Shown in pieces: positions 61,923 through 64,000 of a DNA stretch of 64,000 nucleotides (position 1 is the stretch's first letter; each line of letters starts with the position of its first letter). The stretch spans positions 1 to 64,000 of the forward strand of contig CAWINH010000004.1 of NCBI GenBank assembly GCA_963837425.1, written 5' to 3'. The notes under the pieces are model-generated. The model was not told the DNA's origin. It ran no database searches and saw nothing but the letters and a program-made list of their open reading frames with translations. Position numbers and translations under genes: made by a program. This DNA comes from CAWINH01 sp963837425 (GTDB lineage Bacteria > Chloroflexota > Limnocylindria > QHBO01).

Positions 61923-62344
61923 GGGGTGGTGTCCTCGTTCATGTCGCCCGCTGCATCGGCAAGCAGGCAGATGGCTCGTTCCACGATCGCGATGTCGTCG
62001 CTGGTCGGGATGCGCAGGAGCAGCTCCCGCATCCGGCCCCGCCCCAGCTCCGAGAGGTCCTCGAGCTGCGCGAGGGCGGTGGGGGTGGCGGTGACCAATA
62101 CCTGCCGGCGGTCGACGGGATCCTCGCTGCGTTCGAGGAGGTCCATCCCGACCAGCCGATCCACGACCTCGCTCGTGGTCGATACCGCCGTCCCAAGTCG
62201 CACGGCCAGCGCGCCAACGTGAATCGGGCCCGCGGAGGCGACGAGGTAGACCGCCTTGAGCTGGGCGAGCGTCAGGCTCAGCTCGACGACCTCGGGTGCA
62301 TGGAGCACGGTGATGCGCTCGTGAAAGCGGTCGAACGCGTCCAT
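61919..62344 (-). CDS. MarR-family repressor of the RND pump
   Basis: 141 residues from ATG at 62344; start may be further upstream since helices could continue. Winged helix: VGALAVRLGTAVSTTSEVVDRLVGMDLL, wing SEDPVDRRQVLVT. Its TGA overlaps the RND start (ATGA), so both form one operon and MarR most likely represses it. A perfect TTCGG-AAGTG-CCGAA site lies about 60 bases upstream. Confidence 0.88.
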   Translation of the reverse strand: MDAFDRFHERITVLHAPEVVELSLTLAQLKAVYLVASAGPIHVGALAVRLGTAVSTTSEVVDRLVGMDLLERSEDPVDRRQVLVTATPTALAQLEDLSELGRGRMRELLLRIPTSDDIAIVERAICLLADAAGDMNEDTTP

Positions 62345-62403
62345 CACGCGCCCGACAGCTCGCTCCTTGCTCGCTGACAAACTCGTTCGGTTACCCCGGA
62401 TAA

Positions 62404-62418
62404 TTCGGAAGTGCCGAA
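62404..62418. promoter_or_regulatory. TTCGG-AAGTG-CCGAA operator candidate
   Basis: Perfect inverted repeat with 5-base arms and spacer, plus a further TTCGG at 62386-62390. It lies between the divergent MarR and lipoprotein genes, 60 bases from MarR and 37 from the lipoprotein start. Confidence 0.5.
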
Positions 62419-62454
62419 CAGTATAGCGAAGCTCCGCGACGTAGACTGCGGGAC

Positions 62455-63957
62455 GTGGTCGTGCGATCGCGAGCCCTTGCGCTGCTCCTCGCCGGGCTGC
62501 TGGCGGGTTGCGCGGGCCAGGCGACGACGATCCCCGGTTCCCCATCGGCCACCCCCGGCGCATCGGCGTTCACGGGAGGGACGCCCCGCAGCACGGTCGC
62601 CGCGTCGGCGACGCCCGAGCCGAGCCCGCCGGACCTCTCCGCCCGACCGCTCGTCTGGTTCGCGCCGCTCCCGCCGCTGCCGACGAACGCGGGGCGCCCC
62701 TACATCGGCTCCGAGGACTTCATGAGCCTCTTCACCCCCGGCGCGGACTGGCAGCTGGCCGCCTCGCGGGTGGGCGTCTTCAAGCTGTATGGAGAGTGGG
62801 TTGCCGATGCGAGTGATCAGGACCTGCGGGCCGTGGTGACGGATATCGGCCGGCGCGGCATGGTGCTGGCGGTGGAGATGGGGCCGCTCGACGCCACGCC
62901 CGATTGTGGCGGTGGGGTCGAGAGCTTCGGCGGGCTGAACGCCGCGGTCTGGATCGGCCAGCGCCTCCGAGGGGCCGGCGGCACGCTCGCGGTGATCGCC
63001 CTCGACGAGCCGTACTACTTCGCGCATGTCTACGATGGCCCCGGCGCCTGTCACTGGCCGGTGGCCACCGTGGCCGCTGCCGTCGCCCATTTCATCGCGA
63101 CGATGCGCAACCTGTACCCGGCGCTCATCGTCGGCGACATCGAGCCCACTCCCACGCCGGTCACCGCCGATGACCTGGCGAGCTGGCTGGATGCCTACGC
63201 GGCGGCCGTCGGAGAGCCACCTGCGTTCCTCCACCTCGACATCGACTGGGCTCGGAGCGGCTGGCCGGCGCTCGGCATGGCCGTCCAGGCTGCGGGCTCG
63301 GCGCGCGGCGTGCCCGTCGGCATGATCTACAACGGAGGCTCGTCCACATCGGACGCGCAGTGGCTGTCCCTCGCCGGGCGTCGGGTGCTGACCTACGAGG
63401 CCGATGCCGGCGCGCAGCCCGACCACGTCATCTTCCAGTCCTGGATGGACAAGCCTGACCACGTTCTGCCCGAGAGCGATCCGTTGAGCTTTGCGGCGCT
63501 CGTGAACCGCTATTTCGACGATCGCGCCGGGCTCGGCGAGGTGGCGGGCGGCCCAGTCAACCTGGCCCTCCGGAAGCCAGCGACCGCCAGCTCGTCGATC
63601 TCGGGCTCGACCCCGGACCGGGCGGTGGATGGCGACTCGGACACGCTGTGGAGCGCCGGCACCGGGCCGCCGGGCTGGATTCAGATCGACCTCGGCGGCG
63701 TACAGCAGGTCGCCGAGATCCGGCTCCAGGTCTCGCAGTACCCGACAGGACCGACGCACCACACCGTCAGCTGCCTGCCGGCGGCGGGAGCCCAGCCCAC
63801 GCGCACGTTCACGCTCGACGGCACGACGGCCGATCTCGACGTCCTGACCGTGACGCCCGATGCGTCGCTCAGCTGCCGGATCATCAGGGTCGCGACCTCG
63901 GCGAGCCCCTCGTGGGTCGCGTGGCGCGAGATCGAGGTCCTGGGTCCGCAGGCCTAG
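62455..63957 (+). CDS. Lipoprotein with a TIM-barrel-like domain and a C-terminal discoidin (F5/8-type) domain
   Basis: 500 residues, GTG start. Lipobox LLAGCA with Cys about 19, then a Thr/Ser/Pro linker (about 20-62). Middle region (about 65-360) has strand-helix alternation with acidic ends: FKLYGEWVAD, MGPLDATPD, IALDEPYYF, GDIEPTPTPV, HLDIDWARSG and a Trp-rich QSWMDKPDH, like a glycosidase barrel. C-terminal domain (about 370-500) has RKPATASSSISGSTPDRAVDGD, LWSAGTG and WIQIDLGGVQQV, i.e. the discoidin fold that binds sugars. Substrate unknown; no exact GH family recognised. Confidence 0.72.
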   Translation: MVVRSRALALLLAGLLAGCAGQATTIPGSPSATPGASAFTGGTPRSTVAASATPEPSPPDLSARPLVWFAPLPPLPTNAGRPYIGSEDFMSLFTPGADWQLAASRVGVFKLYGEWVADASDQDLRAVVTDIGRRGMVLAVEMGPLDATPDCGGGVESFGGLNAAVWIGQRLRGAGGTLAVIALDEPYYFAHVYDGPGACHWPVATVAAAVAHFIATMRNLYPALIVGDIEPTPTPVTADDLASWLDAYAAAVGEPPAFLHLDIDWARSGWPALGMAVQAAGSARGVPVGMIYNGGSSTSDAQWLSLAGRRVLTYEADAGAQPDHVIFQSWMDKPDHVLPESDPLSFAALVNRYFDDRAGLGEVAGGPVNLALRKPATASSSISGSTPDRAVDGDSDTLWSAGTGPPGWIQIDLGGVQQVAEIRLQVSQYPTGPTHHTVSCLPAAGAQPTRTFTLDGTTADLDVLTVTPDASLSCRIIRVATSASPSWVAWREIEVLGPQA

Positions 63958-64000
63958 GGCCGCGGTCCTAGATCGGCGCCCGCCGCCCGATCAGCCGCCG

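Overview
The window is a gene-dense, very GC-rich bacterial chromosome segment. G+C was judged by eye as well above 65%, and codon third positions are almost all G or C. Starts are often GTG, occasionally TTG. There are no rRNA or tRNA genes, insertion sequences, phage genes or CRISPR arrays that I can see. No stretch above 300 bases lacks a gene; the longest gaps (4142-4434 and 14676-14958) hold only short inverted repeats or nothing recognisable. The gene set suggests a free-living, probably monoderm Chloroflexota (Limnocylindria/Ellin6529-like) or, less likely, an actinobacterium. The pointers are an F420-type LLM oxidoreductase, a PPi-type phosphofructokinase, oorDABC-type 2-oxoacid:ferredoxin oxidoreductase, several lipoproteins with Pro/Thr/Ser linkers, an RND pump with no adaptor or TolC gene nearby, and no LPS genes. 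The lineage is inference.

Layout. 1-4141: a partial gene, phosphofructokinase, a small Cys protein, an SRAP/HMCES-type protein overlapping a Pnk-like kinase, and an arrestin-like protein. 4435-11815: an MFS permease fused to a cyclic-nucleotide-binding domain, a TfoX-N protein, an EamA transporter running antisense into a CorA channel, a metallo-hydrolase, an ArsR/SRPBCC pair and an MFS exporter. 12037-16453: DoxX-like, CBS, MsrA, a probably frameshifted gene, a YggT-like membrane protein, a His-rich PRC-barrel protein and its coupled partner. 16450-21290: a large multi-sensor histidine kinase, its response regulator, a 48-residue lipoprotein missed by length filters, and an AhpD-like protein. 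21439-25141: CvpA, TMEM175, LLM oxidoreductase, GNAT, and a fluoride riboswitch followed by crcB and a DUF190 gene.

25152-34436: an ABC exporter, DinB, the TldD/TldE pair, a NagZ-like lipoprotein, hypotheticals and an MFS permease. 34478-40992: three ABC exporters in tandem (six genes, one strand), divergent from a MarR regulator fused to a long beta-rich C-terminal half. This is the most unusual unit in the window. 41075-44878: 2-oxoacid:ferredoxin oxidoreductase (delta-alpha-beta-gamma), then a convergent ferredoxin-NAD(P) reductase and ferredoxin. 44948-48243: amt with a 42-residue membrane peptide gene behind a near-perfect Shine-Dalgarno, YceI and MTA/SAH nucleosidase. 48221-53285: a surface propeller protein, a bactofilin-like membrane protein, small membrane proteins, a cupin and MarR. 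53370-64000: a glycosidase-like lipoprotein, GlcD-like FAD oxidase, LysE exporter, a two-component operon, a MarR-RND operon and a lipoprotein with a discoidin-like domain.

Genes are packed with 4-base ATGA/GTGA overlaps inside operons. At convergent junctions six of about thirteen gene pairs share one palindromic CTAG as both stop codons.
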